Shown: positions 39,302 to 49,352, counted from the first letter of the stretch. The stretch: 64,000 nucleotides of DNA from AWTP1-13 sp963797005 (GCA_963797005.1 CAWCOF010000011.1:62001-126000); one strand, 5' to 3'. Numbers and translations are program-made. The notes: generated by a model not told the origin, from the letters alone.

Positions 39302-41248
39302 GTGGTCGACGACAAGACAGACAGGCCGCCGCCCATGCGAAAAACCACGGCCCAGGCGACCGCCTCTGCCGAGGCTCATGCCACAACCCCTGGCGGGAGT
39401 TTCTGGCCGCTGACTGTGGGCGCCGTCGGCGTCGTCTATGGCGACATCGGCACCAGCCCACTCTATGCCATACGCGAGGCGGTCAATGCCGTCATCGGCA
39501 GCCAAGGTGCCGTGACGAACAACGTCGTCTACGGCATCCTGTCGCTGATTTTTTGGACTTTGATCATCATCGTCACGCTCAAGTACATCGCCATCCTGCT
39601 GCGTGCCGATAACGACGGCGAGGGTGGCACCCTGTCCCTGACGGCCCTGGTGTTTCGGGCGCTCGGGCGGGGCACACCATTCGCGCTCGTGCTCGGCGTC
39701 ATCGGCGCGTCGATGTTCTACAGCTCGACGCTGATCACGCCGGCGCTGTCGGTTCTGTCTGCCGTCGAAGGCTTGAAGGTCGTCACGCCGGCCCTGGATG
39801 CCTTCGTCGTGCCGCTGGCGATCGTGATCCTGATTGCGCTTTTCTCGGTGCAGTGGCGCGGCACGGCCAAGGTCTCGGCCCTCTTCGGACCCATCACCGT
39901 CGCGTGGTTTGTCATCATGGGCATCGCCGGGGCCATCCAGATTGCGGCCAACCCGAACGTGCTGCTGGCCGTCAATCCCACCTACGCGGTGGCGTTCCTC
40001 CTCGAGCACCGCACCATTGGCCTCGTGGCGCTGGCCGCCGTCTTCCTCGTCGTGACTGGTGCCGAGGCCCTCTACAACGATCTTGGGCACTTCGGCCGGA
40101 AACCGATTCAAGCGGCCTGGATATTCCTGGTGCTGCCGGCACTCGTGCTCAACTACTTCGGGCAAGGTGCCCTGCTGCTGGCCGATCCCACCGCCATCGA
40201 GAACCCGTTCTTCATGCTGTTTCCCGAGGTGCTGCGCCTGCCGATGGTGGGCATGGCGACGGCCGCCACCGTGATCGCAAGCCAGGCGGTCATCACCGGT
40301 GCCTACTCCATTACGCGGCAGGCCATCCAGCTGGGCCTGCTGCCGCGCCTGGATGTCCGCCATACCTCCGAAACGATCGAGGGACAGATCTACATTCCGC
40401 GCATCAACTTGCTCATGCTGCTGGGCGTCTTGTTCCTCACTATCCTCTTCCAGTCTTCCAGCGCCCTCGCCGCAGCCTACGTTCTCGCCGTCTCCGTCAC
40501 GCTGCTGGTATCGAGCGCGCTCGGGTTCGTCGTGATCTGGAAGTATTGGCAATGGCGGTTGCGGTCGGCGTTGCTGCTGATGGCCCCGTTCATCGCGCTC
40601 GACGCGCTGTTCGTGGTCGCAACCTGCCTCAATCTGCTGCAGGGCGCATGGCTGCCGATTGTCATAGCCGCCGCGCTGGCGCTGGTCATGCTCAGCTGGG
40701 TCAAGGGAACCGCCGCCCTGAAGGTTGCGGCCCGCAAGAACGAGGCGGACCTCGACTGGCTGGTGCGCAAGCTCGAGGCCAAGCCGCCGCATAGGGTCAA
40801 CGGCACCGCGGTGTTTCTCACCAGCACGCCGGATGCGGCGCCCTCGGCCCTGCTTCACAACCTGAAGCACAACCACATGCTGCATGAGCGCAACATCATC
40901 ATGTCCATCAAGACGGCGGACACCCCCTACGTGGCCAACAAGGATCGCGTCGAGATCGGGAATGTCTCCAATACTTTCACGAGCGTCAGCGTGACGTACG
41001 GTTTTATGGAGACACCGAGCGTGCCCAAGGCGCTCGCTCTTTGCCGCAGGCGCCATCTCAACATCGATGCCAGCGCCACGTCTTTCTTTCTTTCGCGGCG
41101 CGTCCTGCGGCCTGCCTCGCGCTCGCAGCTGCCGCGCTGGCAGGAGAAGCTCTTCATCTGGCTTGCCGGCAGCGCCGAGGACGCGAGCGCCTACTTCCAG
41201 ATTCCCGCCGATCGCGTCGTCGAAGTGGGCACCCAGATTGCCGTGTGA
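39302..41248 (+). CDS. kup: low-affinity potassium uptake protein, KUP/HAK/KT family
   Basis: 648 residues from GTG 39302; ATG 39335 would give 637. The signature VYGDIGTSPLYAIREA lies in the first helix, followed by 12 predicted helices (DNDGEGGTLSLTAL, TGAEALYNDLGHFGRKPI, YFGQGALLLA) and a hydrophilic C-terminal domain. Proton-coupled K+ import. Next to kdp it forms a two-system potassium cluster. Confidence 0.95.
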   Translation: MVDDKTDRPPPMRKTTAQATASAEAHATTPGGSFWPLTVGAVGVVYGDIGTSPLYAIREAVNAVIGSQGAVTNNVVYGILSLIFWTLIIIVTLKYIAILLRADNDGEGGTLSLTALVFRALGRGTPFALVLGVIGASMFYSSTLITPALSVLSAVEGLKVVTPALDAFVVPLAIVILIALFSVQWRGTAKVSALFGPITVAWFVIMGIAGAIQIAANPNVLLAVNPTYAVAFLLEHRTIGLVALAAVFLVVTGAEALYNDLGHFGRKPIQAAWIFLVLPALVLNYFGQGALLLADPTAIENPFFMLFPEVLRLPMVGMATAATVIASQAVITGAYSITRQAIQLGLLPRLDVRHTSETIEGQIYIPRINLLMLLGVLFLTILFQSSSALAAAYVLAVSVTLLVSSALGFVVIWKYWQWRLRSALLLMAPFIALDALFVVATCLNLLQGAWLPIVIAAALALVMLSWVKGTAALKVAARKNEADLDWLVRKLEAKPPHRVNGTAVFLTSTPDAAPSALLHNLKHNHMLHERNIIMSIKTADTPYVANKDRVEIGNVSNTFTSVSVTYGFMETPSVPKALALCRRRHLNIDASATSFFLSRRVLRPASRSQLPRWQEKLFIWLAGSAEDASAYFQIPADRVVEVGTQIAV

Positions 41249-41669
41249 GCGTGAACCGGGCGCCAGCGCTTTAGCGACTTTCCTCAAAGGAGTAATTTGT
41301 ACGTCGGCATATCAATTGAATGACGGCCGATATCATGCATCCAATTATTGCTGTTGCTATCTTGATTGGTAAAATCCCAGCTTAAATCAATCTTCATGCG
41401 CGCCCCCGAAATATGTTCAATTGAGATTGGACGCGGTAACGCTTCAGATGCCCGATGAACAGCTTCCAGACGGTCGACGGCCCTCCGCACTCCCAATGAC
41501 GACGCAGGCATTCGGGGAGGTTTCTCCTTGGCTGCCGCCGTGCCGTCGTTTGCTGGGTATCGCATGCGGGTTTGGCTGAGACGCCCTTCAGATTTGCCGA
41601 TCTAGCTCTGAAATTCAGGGTTGCCTTCATGGTTCCTCTCAGCATCCCGACTTGCGCAGGCGCGCCGAA
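41249..41669. other. AT-richer gap between kup and the histidine kinase
   Basis: No supported gene. The first 150 bases are clearly AT-richer than the flanks. Short minus-strand frames exist here (for instance one ending near 41284) but show no family features. Probably promoter sequence or degraded foreign DNA. Confidence 0.4.
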
Positions 41670-43472
41670 ATGACCTCGTCTACACTTCAGGAGGCCGACC
41701 TCATCGACCAACGCGCCGAGGACCGCTTTCGCTTGGCAGTCGAGGCCGCGCCGAACGCGATGATGATGGTCGACCAGAGCGGCTGCATTCAACTGGTCAA
41801 TCGGAGAACTGAAGAGCTATTCGAATACAAGCGCGGGGAGCTTCTGGGGCGGCACATCGAGATGCTCGTTCCGGAGCGCTTCAGGGCGGCGCATCCAGGG
41901 CACGTGACAACGTTCGGTCTGAAGCCCGAAGTCCGCGCGATGGGCGCCGGTCGCGAGCTCTTCGGCCGCCGCAAGAACGGCTCGGAGGTGCCGATCGAGA
42001 TCGAACTCAACCCGATTGAGACGCCGGGCGGATTCTTTGTTCTCGCCTCCATCATCGACATCACGGAACGCAAGGAGGCGCACGCCGCCCGCCAGCTGGA
42101 GAGGCTTTTGGAAGCCACGCCCGATGCCATCCTCGTCGTCAACCTCGACGGCGTCGTGCGCTATGTGAACCAGGCAACGCTGTCCTTGTTCGGACAAAAG
42201 CGCGAGGACCTCCTCGACAAGCTGCTGGAATTTCCCGTCAAGGACGGAGAGCCCGTCAAGATCACCATATCCCGCGGGGACGCGCGGCGGCTGTGTGAGA
42301 TGCGGGTCGTGCCGTTCGAGTGGCGCAGCGAGAGCGCCTTTCTCGCAACGCTCCGCGACATCACGCCAGAGCGCGAAGCACAGCGCGCGCTGAGCCAGTT
42401 TCGCCTGCTCGTCAATGGCGTCACCGACTACGCGCTTTGCATGCTCAGCCCGCGTGGCACCATCACAAGCTGGAACACGGGCGCCCAGCAGATCTACGGA
42501 TACAACACCGACGAGATCGTCGGTCGCCATTTCTCCCTCCTCTTCACCGACAAGGATCTTGCCGATCAGACCCCCCAAGGGGTCTTGGAGCAGGCGATCG
42601 CAGCGAAGAAATTCGAAGCCAAGCTCGCGCGCGTCCGCAAGGACAATACGCAGTTCCTGGGCAACGTCACGATCGACCCGATCTACGACGAGGACGGTCT
42701 GCTGGTAGGCTTTGCCGAAATCACACGCGACATAACCGAGCAGGAGCACCTCGAGCAGCTGCAGAGCGAGTTCGTCTCGACCGTCACCCACGAGCTGAGA
42801 ACGCCGGTAACGTCACTGCTGGGCGCCATCGAGCTGGCGAAGTCGCCGACATTCGCCGCTAATCCGGACAAGGTGTGCGCCTTGCTCGACATCGCGCTCA
42901 ACAATGCGAGGCGATTGCGGTCCCTCGTCAACGATATCCTCGACAGCGAGCGCATGCGGCTGGGCTCGATTGCCGTCGATTTGCAGCCGGCCGACCTCGG
43001 CGAGATGTGCCGGCACGCAATCGCCGACAATCAGCCCTACAGCCGCTCGTACCGCGTCAAGCTCCGGCTCGAGAATCTGGCGGGCGCCTGTTGGGTCATG
43101 GCGGACAAGGTCAGAATGGAGCAGCTCTTGGCCAACCTGCTCTCCAACGCCGCAAAATTCTCCAAACCGAGAGGCGAAGTCGTGCTCCGCATCGAGCGGG
43201 CTGGCGGCAGCATAAGGGTGAGCGTGACGGATCACGGGCTCGGCATTGCCAAGAACCTGCAAGACCGCGTGTTTGAGCGCTTCTTCCAAGTCGACGCATC
43301 CGACAAGCGCTCCAACTCCGGGACTGGCCTCGGACTGAGCATCGCAAAGGCCATTGTGGAAAAGCACAACGGGCGCATCGGCGTGACATCCGAGACGGGG
43401 AAAGGGGCGACCTTCTACTTCGAGCTCCCTGAAGCGAAGTTACCCGGGCAGCTGTCGAGTGCAGGGCGCTAG
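41670..43472 (+). CDS. PAS-domain sensor histidine kinase
   Basis: 600 residues from ATG 41670. Three PAS domains in series: FRLAVEAAPNAMMMVDQSG (about 20-135, with PAC DITERKEAH), LLEATPDAILVVNLDG (about 140-245) and LVNGVTDYALCMLSPRG (about 255-365, ending EITRDITEQEHLEQL). Then HisKA with His374 in STVTHELRTPVTSLLGA and HATPase_c (NLLSNAAKFS, GTGLGLSIAKAIVEKHNG). No transmembrane segment, so a soluble sensor; heme or flavin in a PAS cannot be read from sequence. No response regulator adjoins it, so the partner is elsewhere. Confidence 0.93.
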   Translation: MTSSTLQEADLIDQRAEDRFRLAVEAAPNAMMMVDQSGCIQLVNRRTEELFEYKRGELLGRHIEMLVPERFRAAHPGHVTTFGLKPEVRAMGAGRELFGRRKNGSEVPIEIELNPIETPGGFFVLASIIDITERKEAHAARQLERLLEATPDAILVVNLDGVVRYVNQATLSLFGQKREDLLDKLLEFPVKDGEPVKITISRGDARRLCEMRVVPFEWRSESAFLATLRDITPEREAQRALSQFRLLVNGVTDYALCMLSPRGTITSWNTGAQQIYGYNTDEIVGRHFSLLFTDKDLADQTPQGVLEQAIAAKKFEAKLARVRKDNTQFLGNVTIDPIYDEDGLLVGFAEITRDITEQEHLEQLQSEFVSTVTHELRTPVTSLLGAIELAKSPTFAANPDKVCALLDIALNNARRLRSLVNDILDSERMRLGSIAVDLQPADLGEMCRHAIADNQPYSRSYRVKLRLENLAGACWVMADKVRMEQLLANLLSNAAKFSKPRGEVVLRIERAGGSIRVSVTDHGLGIAKNLQDRVFERFFQVDASDKRSNSGTGLGLSIAKAIVEKHNGRIGVTSETGKGATFYFELPEAKLPGQLSSAGR

Positions 43473-43804
43473 AGATCGTTTCTGATCGAAGCACTTTGCG
43501 TCGATCATGGAACGTGAAGTCTTGCTCTCAGCATATTGGGGTAGAGCAGGATTCACGCTTCGGCCGAAACGTCGCGATCGAGGCAAGGCAATTCCATCCG
43601 AGCGATCCGCTCAGTGTCCCGAACCCGAAGTTCGCACTCCACCAACGCCAGTACGGCGGCATAGGGCCACGTCGAGCGCACCGCGATCGTGCCGCAGAGC
43701 GGCACGATCGGCAAATCGAATTGCGCTCACCGCCAAGATGACCAAGCCTGCCGGGGTCAGGCGAAGGGCGTACCGGCCGAGACCGTGGCGCGGCAGGATT
43801 TGCG
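43473..43804. other. gap upstream of the sulfatase operon
   Basis: No gene seen. Likely contains the promoter for the sulfatase-TRAP run; no clear motif found. Confidence 0.4.
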
Positions 43805-45451
43805 ATGGGCGCCGTCCGCAACATACTGTTCATCATGTGCGACCAGCTGCGCTGGGACTATCTGTCCTGCAGCGGCCACCCGCACCTGCACACACCCAAC
43901 ATCGATGCCCTGGCCGCCAGAGGCGTCCGCTTTTCCCGCGCCTATGTTCAGTCGCCGGTCTGCGGCGCCTCGCGCATGAGCTTCTACACGGGGCGCTATG
44001 TGCAATCGCACGGCTCAACCTGGAACGGGGTGCCCCTCAAGGTGGGCGAGCTGACGGCCGGCGACTATCTGCGCCCGTTGGGGCTGCGCACGGTGCTCGT
44101 CGGCAAGACGCACATGCGCGCGGACATCGAAGGCATGGAGCGCCTCGGCATCGATCCTGGCTCCATCATCGGCGTCCGCGTGTCAGAGTGCGGCTTCGAC
44201 CCCTACGAGCGCGATGACGGCCTGCACGCGGAGGGCCCCGACGGCCGCTATGATCCGCAGGCCCCGCGCTACAACACCTACCTGAACGAGAAGGGCTACA
44301 CGGGCGACAATCCCTGGCACGACTGGGCCAATGCGGCGCAAGGGGAGGGCAACGCGCTCGCATCGGGATGGGCAATGCGGCATGCGCGCAAGCCCGCACG
44401 CGTGAAGGAGGAGGACTCCGAGACGCCCTACATGACCCGCCGCGCCATGGACTTCATGGCGGAAGCCGGCGCGGAGCCCTGGTGCCTGCACCTCTCCTAC
44501 ATCAAGCCGCACTGGCCCTACATCGCGCCCACACCCTACAACGACATGTACGGACCCTCGCATGTCCTCCCCGTCGTGCGGTCGGAGGCGGAACGGGTCG
44601 ATCCCCATCCCGTCTTTCGCGCGTTCATGCAGCAGCGGGCGAGCCAGGCTTTCTCCCGCGACGAGGTGCGCGAGGAGGTCATCCCCGTCTACATGGGCCT
44701 GATCAAGCAGATCGACGATCAGCTGGGCGCACTTTTTCGCTTCATGAGCGAGCGCGGCCTTCTCGACAAGACGCTGGTCGTCTTCACCTCCGACCACGGC
44801 GACTACCTGGGCGACCACTGGATGGGGGAGAAGGACCTCTTTCACGAGCCGTCCGTGAAGGTGCCGCTGATCGTCTGCGATCCCTCGCAGCAGGCCGACA
44901 GCGCGCGCGGCTCGGTGTGCGACGAGCTTGTCGAGACGATCGACCTGCTGCCGACCTTCCTGGAAGCGCTTGGCAGCGATCCGGCGTCCCAGTCGCACCG
45001 CCTCGAGGGGCGCTCGCTCCTGCCCTTCCTGCACGGCCGGGCACCGGCTGCCTGGCGTAGCCACGTGATCAGCGAGTACGACTATTCGATCCTGCCGGTC
45101 TCGGCGAGGCTCGGGGTGGAGCCCAGCGAGGCCCGCCTGTTCATGGTTGCCGACAAGCGCTGGAAGTACATTCACGCGGTTGGCTTCCGCCCCATGCTCT
45201 ACGACATGGAGGCCGACCCCAATGAGTTTCGCGATCTTGGCGCCGATCCGGCCCACGAACCCGAGCGTCGGCGCCTGGCGCAGGTGCTTGCCCGCTGGGG
45301 GCTGCGCCTCTCCCAGCGCACCGCCTTGTCGGATGCGCAGGTCCGCGCCATGCGCGGCAAGTCGCAGCGCCGCGGGGTGCTGATCGGCGTGTGGGATGAG
45401 AGCGACGTCCCCGAGGAGTTGTGGAGCGAATACTCAGGCGAGGACGGATGA
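43805..45451 (+). CDS. sulfatase-family hydrolase, phosphonate monoester hydrolase-like
   Basis: 548 residues of the alkaline phosphatase/sulfatase superfamily. Metal-binding MCDQLRWDYL at the start, formylglycine motif PVCGASRMSFYTGRY (Cys of CxAxR modified by FGE), LVGKTHM, FTSDHGDYLGDHWMGEKDLF near the middle. The CxAxR form, lack of signal peptide and C-terminal tail fit the cytoplasmic phosphonate monoester hydrolase/phosphodiesterase group, which is often promiscuous for sulfate esters. It leads the TRAP operon, so the transporter may import its substrate. Substrate unknown; no FGE gene in the window. Confidence 0.9.
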   Translation: MGAVRNILFIMCDQLRWDYLSCSGHPHLHTPNIDALAARGVRFSRAYVQSPVCGASRMSFYTGRYVQSHGSTWNGVPLKVGELTAGDYLRPLGLRTVLVGKTHMRADIEGMERLGIDPGSIIGVRVSECGFDPYERDDGLHAEGPDGRYDPQAPRYNTYLNEKGYTGDNPWHDWANAAQGEGNALASGWAMRHARKPARVKEEDSETPYMTRRAMDFMAEAGAEPWCLHLSYIKPHWPYIAPTPYNDMYGPSHVLPVVRSEAERVDPHPVFRAFMQQRASQAFSRDEVREEVIPVYMGLIKQIDDQLGALFRFMSERGLLDKTLVVFTSDHGDYLGDHWMGEKDLFHEPSVKVPLIVCDPSQQADSARGSVCDELVETIDLLPTFLEALGSDPASQSHRLEGRSLLPFLHGRAPAAWRSHVISEYDYSILPVSARLGVEPSEARLFMVADKRWKYIHAVGFRPMLYDMEADPNEFRDLGADPAHEPERRRLAQVLARWGLRLSQRTALSDAQVRAMRGKSQRRGVLIGVWDESDVPEELWSEYSGEDG

Positions 45452-45546
45452 AACCTCGCCGGCGCAGGCCTGCGCCGCCGGACTTGGCACCGCTGGTGCC
45501 CAACAACGCAAAAAGACCGATCAGTCCAAGCGAAGGGAGACGACCC

Positions 45547-46599
45547 ATGACACGCATTCTGTCCTGTTTGGCCCTTGCCGCCGTCACCGCCTTGGCCGGC
45601 ACCGGCGCGCCGACCCCGACCAACGCCGCCGAGAACATCCTCTTCAACTGTTTCTTCCCGCCGCAGCACTACGTGTGCCGCAAGATGTTGCCCGAGCTCG
45701 GCAAGCGCATGGAGAAGGCCACCGCCGGACGGGTCACGATCACCGTCCCGCCCAAGAGCGTCGCCGCGCCGCCGGACCAGTACGACGCGGTCGTCAACGG
45801 CGTTGCCGATGGCGCCCTGCAATTCAACCAGTTCATCTCCAACAAGGTCGCCGGCATCCAGATCGGCCAGCTGCCCTTCATCGGCGTCGAGGCTGCCGAG
45901 CCGGCCAGCGTCGCCCTGTGGCGCACGTATCAGAAGTTCTTTGCCGACAAGAACGAGTACAAGGGCGTCGTCCTGCTGTCGGTCTACGTCACCAACGGCG
46001 CCGAATTCTTCTCCCTCACGGACAAGCCGATCGAGACGGTGGAGGATATCAAATCCCGCAAGATGTGGGCGCTGCCGGGACCCGTTGCCAACCTGATCAA
46101 GGCGACGGGAGCTTCCGTGGTTGCCGGACCCGCCGTGCAGATGCTCGAGACCATCTCCAAGGGCGTCGTCGATGGATACACCGGCGTCGGGGTCAGCGCC
46201 GCACAGGTGTTCAAGCTGACGGCCTACACGAAATCGGTCACGTACTTCAAGAACGAGATCTTCCAGCCGACGTTCTCCTTCTTCGTAAGCGAGAAGAAGT
46301 GGGCCAAGATCAGCGCGGCGGATCAGGCCGCGATCAAGAAGGCCCTGGGCGAGGACTTCGCGCGCTGGGCGGGCGCCTTGCAGGACGGGGTGGACAAGGT
46401 CAATCAGAAGAAGTTCTTCAGTGCCGGCGTCAAGCGCATCAAAGGCAGCGAAGCGGAATTCGCCAAGCTCAAGGCGCTGGGGCAGCCCACCGTCGATGCC
46501 TGGCTCAAGCGCGTGTCCGCCATGGGCGTCGACGGCAATGCGGCGATCGCGTTCTACCAGCACACGATCAGCGAGGAACTGGCGAAAATGAAGAAGTAG
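45547..46599 (+). CDS. TRAP transporter substrate-binding protein, DctP family
   Basis: 350 residues from ATG 45547 with GAAGGGAGA seven bases upstream; the frame extends back to 45421 but that part is basic and not a signal. Signal peptide LSCLALAAVTALAGTGAPTP, then the periplasmic DctP fold (LPELGKRMEKATAGRVTI, DGALQFNQFI, LQxFxNEIF-like FKNEIFQPTFSFFV, and C-terminal helices). The mature start has ENILFNCFFPPQHYVC with two Cys, unusual for DctP and possibly a disulfide. Captures the imported substrate. Confidence 0.92.
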   Translation: MTRILSCLALAAVTALAGTGAPTPTNAAENILFNCFFPPQHYVCRKMLPELGKRMEKATAGRVTITVPPKSVAAPPDQYDAVVNGVADGALQFNQFISNKVAGIQIGQLPFIGVEAAEPASVALWRTYQKFFADKNEYKGVVLLSVYVTNGAEFFSLTDKPIETVEDIKSRKMWALPGPVANLIKATGASVVAGPAVQMLETISKGVVDGYTGVGVSAAQVFKLTAYTKSVTYFKNEIFQPTFSFFVSEKKWAKISAADQAAIKKALGEDFARWAGALQDGVDKVNQKKFFSAGVKRIKGSEAEFAKLKALGQPTVDAWLKRVSAMGVDGNAAIAFYQHTISEELAKMKK

Positions 46600-46602
46600 C
46601 GC

Positions 46603-46616
46603 CGGTTCCGGAACCG
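46603..46616. repeat. perfect 14-base palindrome between dctP and dctQ
   Basis: CGGTTCCGGAACCG lies directly after the binding-protein stop and just before the next gene. A small stem here could limit expression of the membrane subunits relative to the binding protein, as in other binding-protein operons; inference only. Confidence 0.5.
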
Positions 46617-46621
46617 CAGCG

Positions 46622-47164
46622 ATGCTCGATCGCATCTTCTTCGTGACGGCGCGCGTCCTGGCGCTCATTGCCGGGTCGGCTCTGCTCATCATGATGGCGC
46701 TGACGTTCGTCGATGTGATCGGCCGCTACGGGTTCAACAGGTCGATTTTCGGCACGGCGGAGATCGTGGAGTATCTGATGATCTTCACGATCTTCGCCGG
46801 CCTCGCCTTCGTGACCGCCACCAACGACCACATAACCGTGACGATGTTCGACGGCTGGATCGAGCACCTGATCCCCAACCTCAGGCGCTGGGCGGTCATT
46901 GTGTTCTCGATCGGCTGCTACGCACTGATAACCTGGCATCTGCTTGCGCACGGATACGATCTTTGGAGAAGCGCGAGGCGGTCGGCGGTGCTCGATTTGC
47001 CGCTGTGGATCATGCCCGGGGTGGGTGGCGTGCTGTCGGCGGCCGGCCTCCTCCTCATCGTCAGCGCTACCGGCAAGACGAGAGGGCGCCCCGAGCTGAT
47101 CAGGCGCGAGCTGTCCGGCATTGACGGCGGTGGCGCCCCGAGCGAGGGCCAGGAGCCCCGTTGA
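46622..47164 (+). CDS. TRAP transporter small permease, DctQ family
   Basis: 180 residues, four predicted helices (ALIAGSALLIMMALTFVDVIGRY; EIVEYLMIFTIFAGLAFVTA; VIVFSIGCYALITWHLL; MPGVGGVLSAAGLLLIV, in parts). The DVIGRYGFNRSIFGTAEIVE block is diagnostic. Stabilises the large permease. Overlap-free, seven bases from the next gene. Confidence 0.9.
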   Translation: MLDRIFFVTARVLALIAGSALLIMMALTFVDVIGRYGFNRSIFGTAEIVEYLMIFTIFAGLAFVTATNDHITVTMFDGWIEHLIPNLRRWAVIVFSIGCYALITWHLLAHGYDLWRSARRSAVLDLPLWIMPGVGGVLSAAGLLLIVSATGKTRGRPELIRRELSGIDGGGAPSEGQEPR

Positions 47165-47171
47165 GACCCGC

Positions 47172-48470
47172 ATGACCCTTGCCCTTCTCGGCTTTGCCGC
47201 CGTCCTCGCCCTCTCGTTCGCAGGGTTTCCGCTCGGCTTCACCACCTTGTCCGTGGGGCTCGTCGGCTTTGCCTTCACCCGCGGCTGGGACTGGCACGCC
47301 GCCTTCACCATGATGTCGCAACAGATCGTCGAGACCGGCGGCAGCTATGGGCTGTCGGTCATTCCGCTTTTCATCCTGATGGGCGTGTTCATCCACCGCT
47401 CCAATATCTCCGAGGACCTCTACAAGGCCGCCTATGCCCTGGTCGGCCCCTACCGCGGCGGGCTCGCCCAGTCGACAGTGCTCGCGTGCGCTGCCTTCTC
47501 TGCCGTCTCGGGCTCGTCGCTGGCGACGGCGGCAACGATGGCCAAGGTGGCGATGCCCCACATGCGCGCCTATCGCTACGAGGATTCGCTCTCTTCCGGC
47601 GTGGTCGCGGCGGGTGGCACACTCGGCATCATGATCCCTCCCTCCGTTCCCCTCGTCATCTACGGCCTGGTGGCGGAAGAGGACATCGGCAAGCTGTTCA
47701 TCGCGGGCATCATTCCCGGCATCCTCCTGACTTGCCTTTTCATGGGCGCCGTCTTCGTGACGGTGTGGCGCAACCCATCCAGCGGGCCCGCGGGAGAGCG
47801 CCTGCCGACGGCGGAGCGCTGGCGGGCCTATCTTCGCGTGTGGCCGGTGTTGGGCCTGTTCGCGTTCATCCTCGGCGGCATCTACGTAGGCGCCTTTACA
47901 CCGACGGAAGCCGCCGGCATGGGAGCAACCGGCGCCGCATTCTTTGCCTTCTGGCGCGGCCAGCTGCGCACGCTGAGCGCGCTTTACGATGCTCTGATTG
48001 ACGCGTGCAAGACGACGGCGGCGCTGTTCTTGGTGATCTTCGGCGCGCAGGTGTTCTCCAATTTCATCAACCTATCCGGCCTCCCCGGAGACCTCGTCAA
48101 CACCGTCGAAGGCATGAACCTGTCCGCGCTCGGGGTCGTCATAGCGGTGTGCGCGATCTGCATCTTCCTTGGGATGATCTTCGAGAGCGTCGGGCTGCTT
48201 TTGCTGATCGTGCCGGTCTTCCTGCCGACTCTGAACCTGATGGGCGTGGACCTCATATGGTTTGGCATCGTGATGGTGGTCGTTGTCGAAATGGGGCTGA
48301 TCACGCCGCCCATCGGCATGAACGTCTTCGTCGTGAAGACGGTGGTGCCCGACGTCTCCCTGCCGCGCATCTTCTCGGGGGTCACGCCGTTCGTCGTCGC
48401 CGACTTCGTGGCGCTGGCCCTGATCATCGCCTTCCCCGCCATTGCGGTCGGCATACTGGCCCTGCGCTGA
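47172..48470 (+). CDS. TRAP transporter large permease, DctM family
   Basis: 432 residues with about 11-12 helices. Family marks: PLFILMGVFIHRSNISEDLY, FSAVSGSSLATAATM, GGTLGIMIPPSVPLVIYGL and the C-terminal MGLITPPIGMNVFV. Uses a Na+ gradient to import the ligand delivered by the DctP protein. Start at ATG 47172. Last gene of the sulfatase-TRAP operon. Confidence 0.95.
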   Translation: MTLALLGFAAVLALSFAGFPLGFTTLSVGLVGFAFTRGWDWHAAFTMMSQQIVETGGSYGLSVIPLFILMGVFIHRSNISEDLYKAAYALVGPYRGGLAQSTVLACAAFSAVSGSSLATAATMAKVAMPHMRAYRYEDSLSSGVVAAGGTLGIMIPPSVPLVIYGLVAEEDIGKLFIAGIIPGILLTCLFMGAVFVTVWRNPSSGPAGERLPTAERWRAYLRVWPVLGLFAFILGGIYVGAFTPTEAAGMGATGAAFFAFWRGQLRTLSALYDALIDACKTTAALFLVIFGAQVFSNFINLSGLPGDLVNTVEGMNLSALGVVIAVCAICIFLGMIFESVGLLLLIVPVFLPTLNLMGVDLIWFGIVMVVVVEMGLITPPIGMNVFVVKTVVPDVSLPRIFSGVTPFVVADFVALALIIAFPAIAVGILALR

Positions 48471-48500
48471 ACGGCGTCGGCTTGCAGCTGCCGCCGACGA

Positions 48501-48881
48501 TCAGGGCTGCAAGTCGAACCCGTCGCTGACCAGCGACAACGCAAGCATCACGACCGCCACGATCGCCGCCTGCAGCGCAAAGCGCAGGAAGACGCCGCGC
48601 AACACGGTGCCGACGATGCGCTGAGCCATGGCGGGCAGTGGGCGCTCGTCGGGGCCCAGCATCGCCCAGACCTCGGTCCTCTGGTAGGGACGCCGGTCGG
48701 CGAGCAGGGCCTTGAGCAGCAAGACCCCACAGGTGACCAACGCCGCAACGCCGGCGACCCTGAACGCCAGCGGCAAGCCAGCTGGCATGGTGCCGATGAA
48801 CGCCAGCGCGGTTGCAAGCGCAGCGAACCCGCAGCCCCGCGCCACCGAAACCTCGGCCAGCCGCTCGACGCGATCAAGCAT
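48501..48881 (-). CDS. small inner-membrane protein of unknown function
   Basis: 126 residues with three hydrophobic segments (ALATALAFIGTMPAGLPLAF, VAALVTCGVLLLKALL, and LQAAIVAVVMLALSLV at the end). A cytoplasmic loop has RRPYQRTEVWAMLGPDERP, which recurs in related alphaproteobacterial proteins without known role. Converges with the TRAP operon. Confidence 0.75.
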   Translation of the reverse strand: MLDRVERLAEVSVARGCGFAALATALAFIGTMPAGLPLAFRVAGVAALVTCGVLLLKALLADRRPYQRTEVWAMLGPDERPLPAMAQRIVGTVLRGVFLRFALQAAIVAVVMLALSLVSDGFDLQP

Positions 48882-48952
48882 GGCACCCTCTGGGCGCTAC
48901 CAATCCGGCCAGATTAGTCGAGCAATTCCGGCACCAATAGGTCCAACGGGGC

Positions 48953-49297
48953 CTACTTGCTGGTCTGATAGAGGAACCTGGCAATGTCGCTTTCCAGCGG
49001 AAAGGACAGCATGCCCATCACCGAATACCCGAGCAACCAGGGCATCAGATAGAACCGCACCATGAAGAAGAACCACGCCACATAGAGGGGCACCATCAGG
49101 TCCACGAGGAAGCTCGGCGTAATGGGCCGAAACAGCCGCAGCAGCGGGTCCGTCATGCGCACGAAAATCCTCATGAAGAAGAAGTCGGAGTTGACCGGCA
49201 GGAATATGTTCATGGCGGAACGGCCGATCAGCGTCCACATGATCATGCCCAGCACATAATCGAGCGCGATCGCCCAGATCGGGATGCCGGTGATCAT
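48953..49297 (-). CDS. YggT-like membrane protein
   Basis: 114 residues from ATG 49297. Membrane segments IWAIALDYVLGMIMWTLIG and VPLYVAWFFFMVRFYLM, with the YggT-type FVRMTDPLLRLFRPITP in between. YggT proteins are linked to osmotic shock and cell division, function unsettled. Confidence 0.75.
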   Translation of the reverse strand: MITGIPIWAIALDYVLGMIMWTLIGRSAMNIFLPVNSDFFFMRIFVRMTDPLLRLFRPITPSFLVDLMVPLYVAWFFFMVRFYLMPWLLGYSVMGMLSFPLESDIARFLYQTSK

Positions 49298-49352
49298 GTC
49301 CGCCCGCTCCTCCCGGGGCTGCCGCGCCTTGCGGGCACCCGGCAAATGCATC

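Noticed and set aside
41284..41565. Minus-strand frame upstream of the PAS kinase
   Set aside because: No family features; C-terminal part has unusual composition but no start or ribosome binding signal that stands out.
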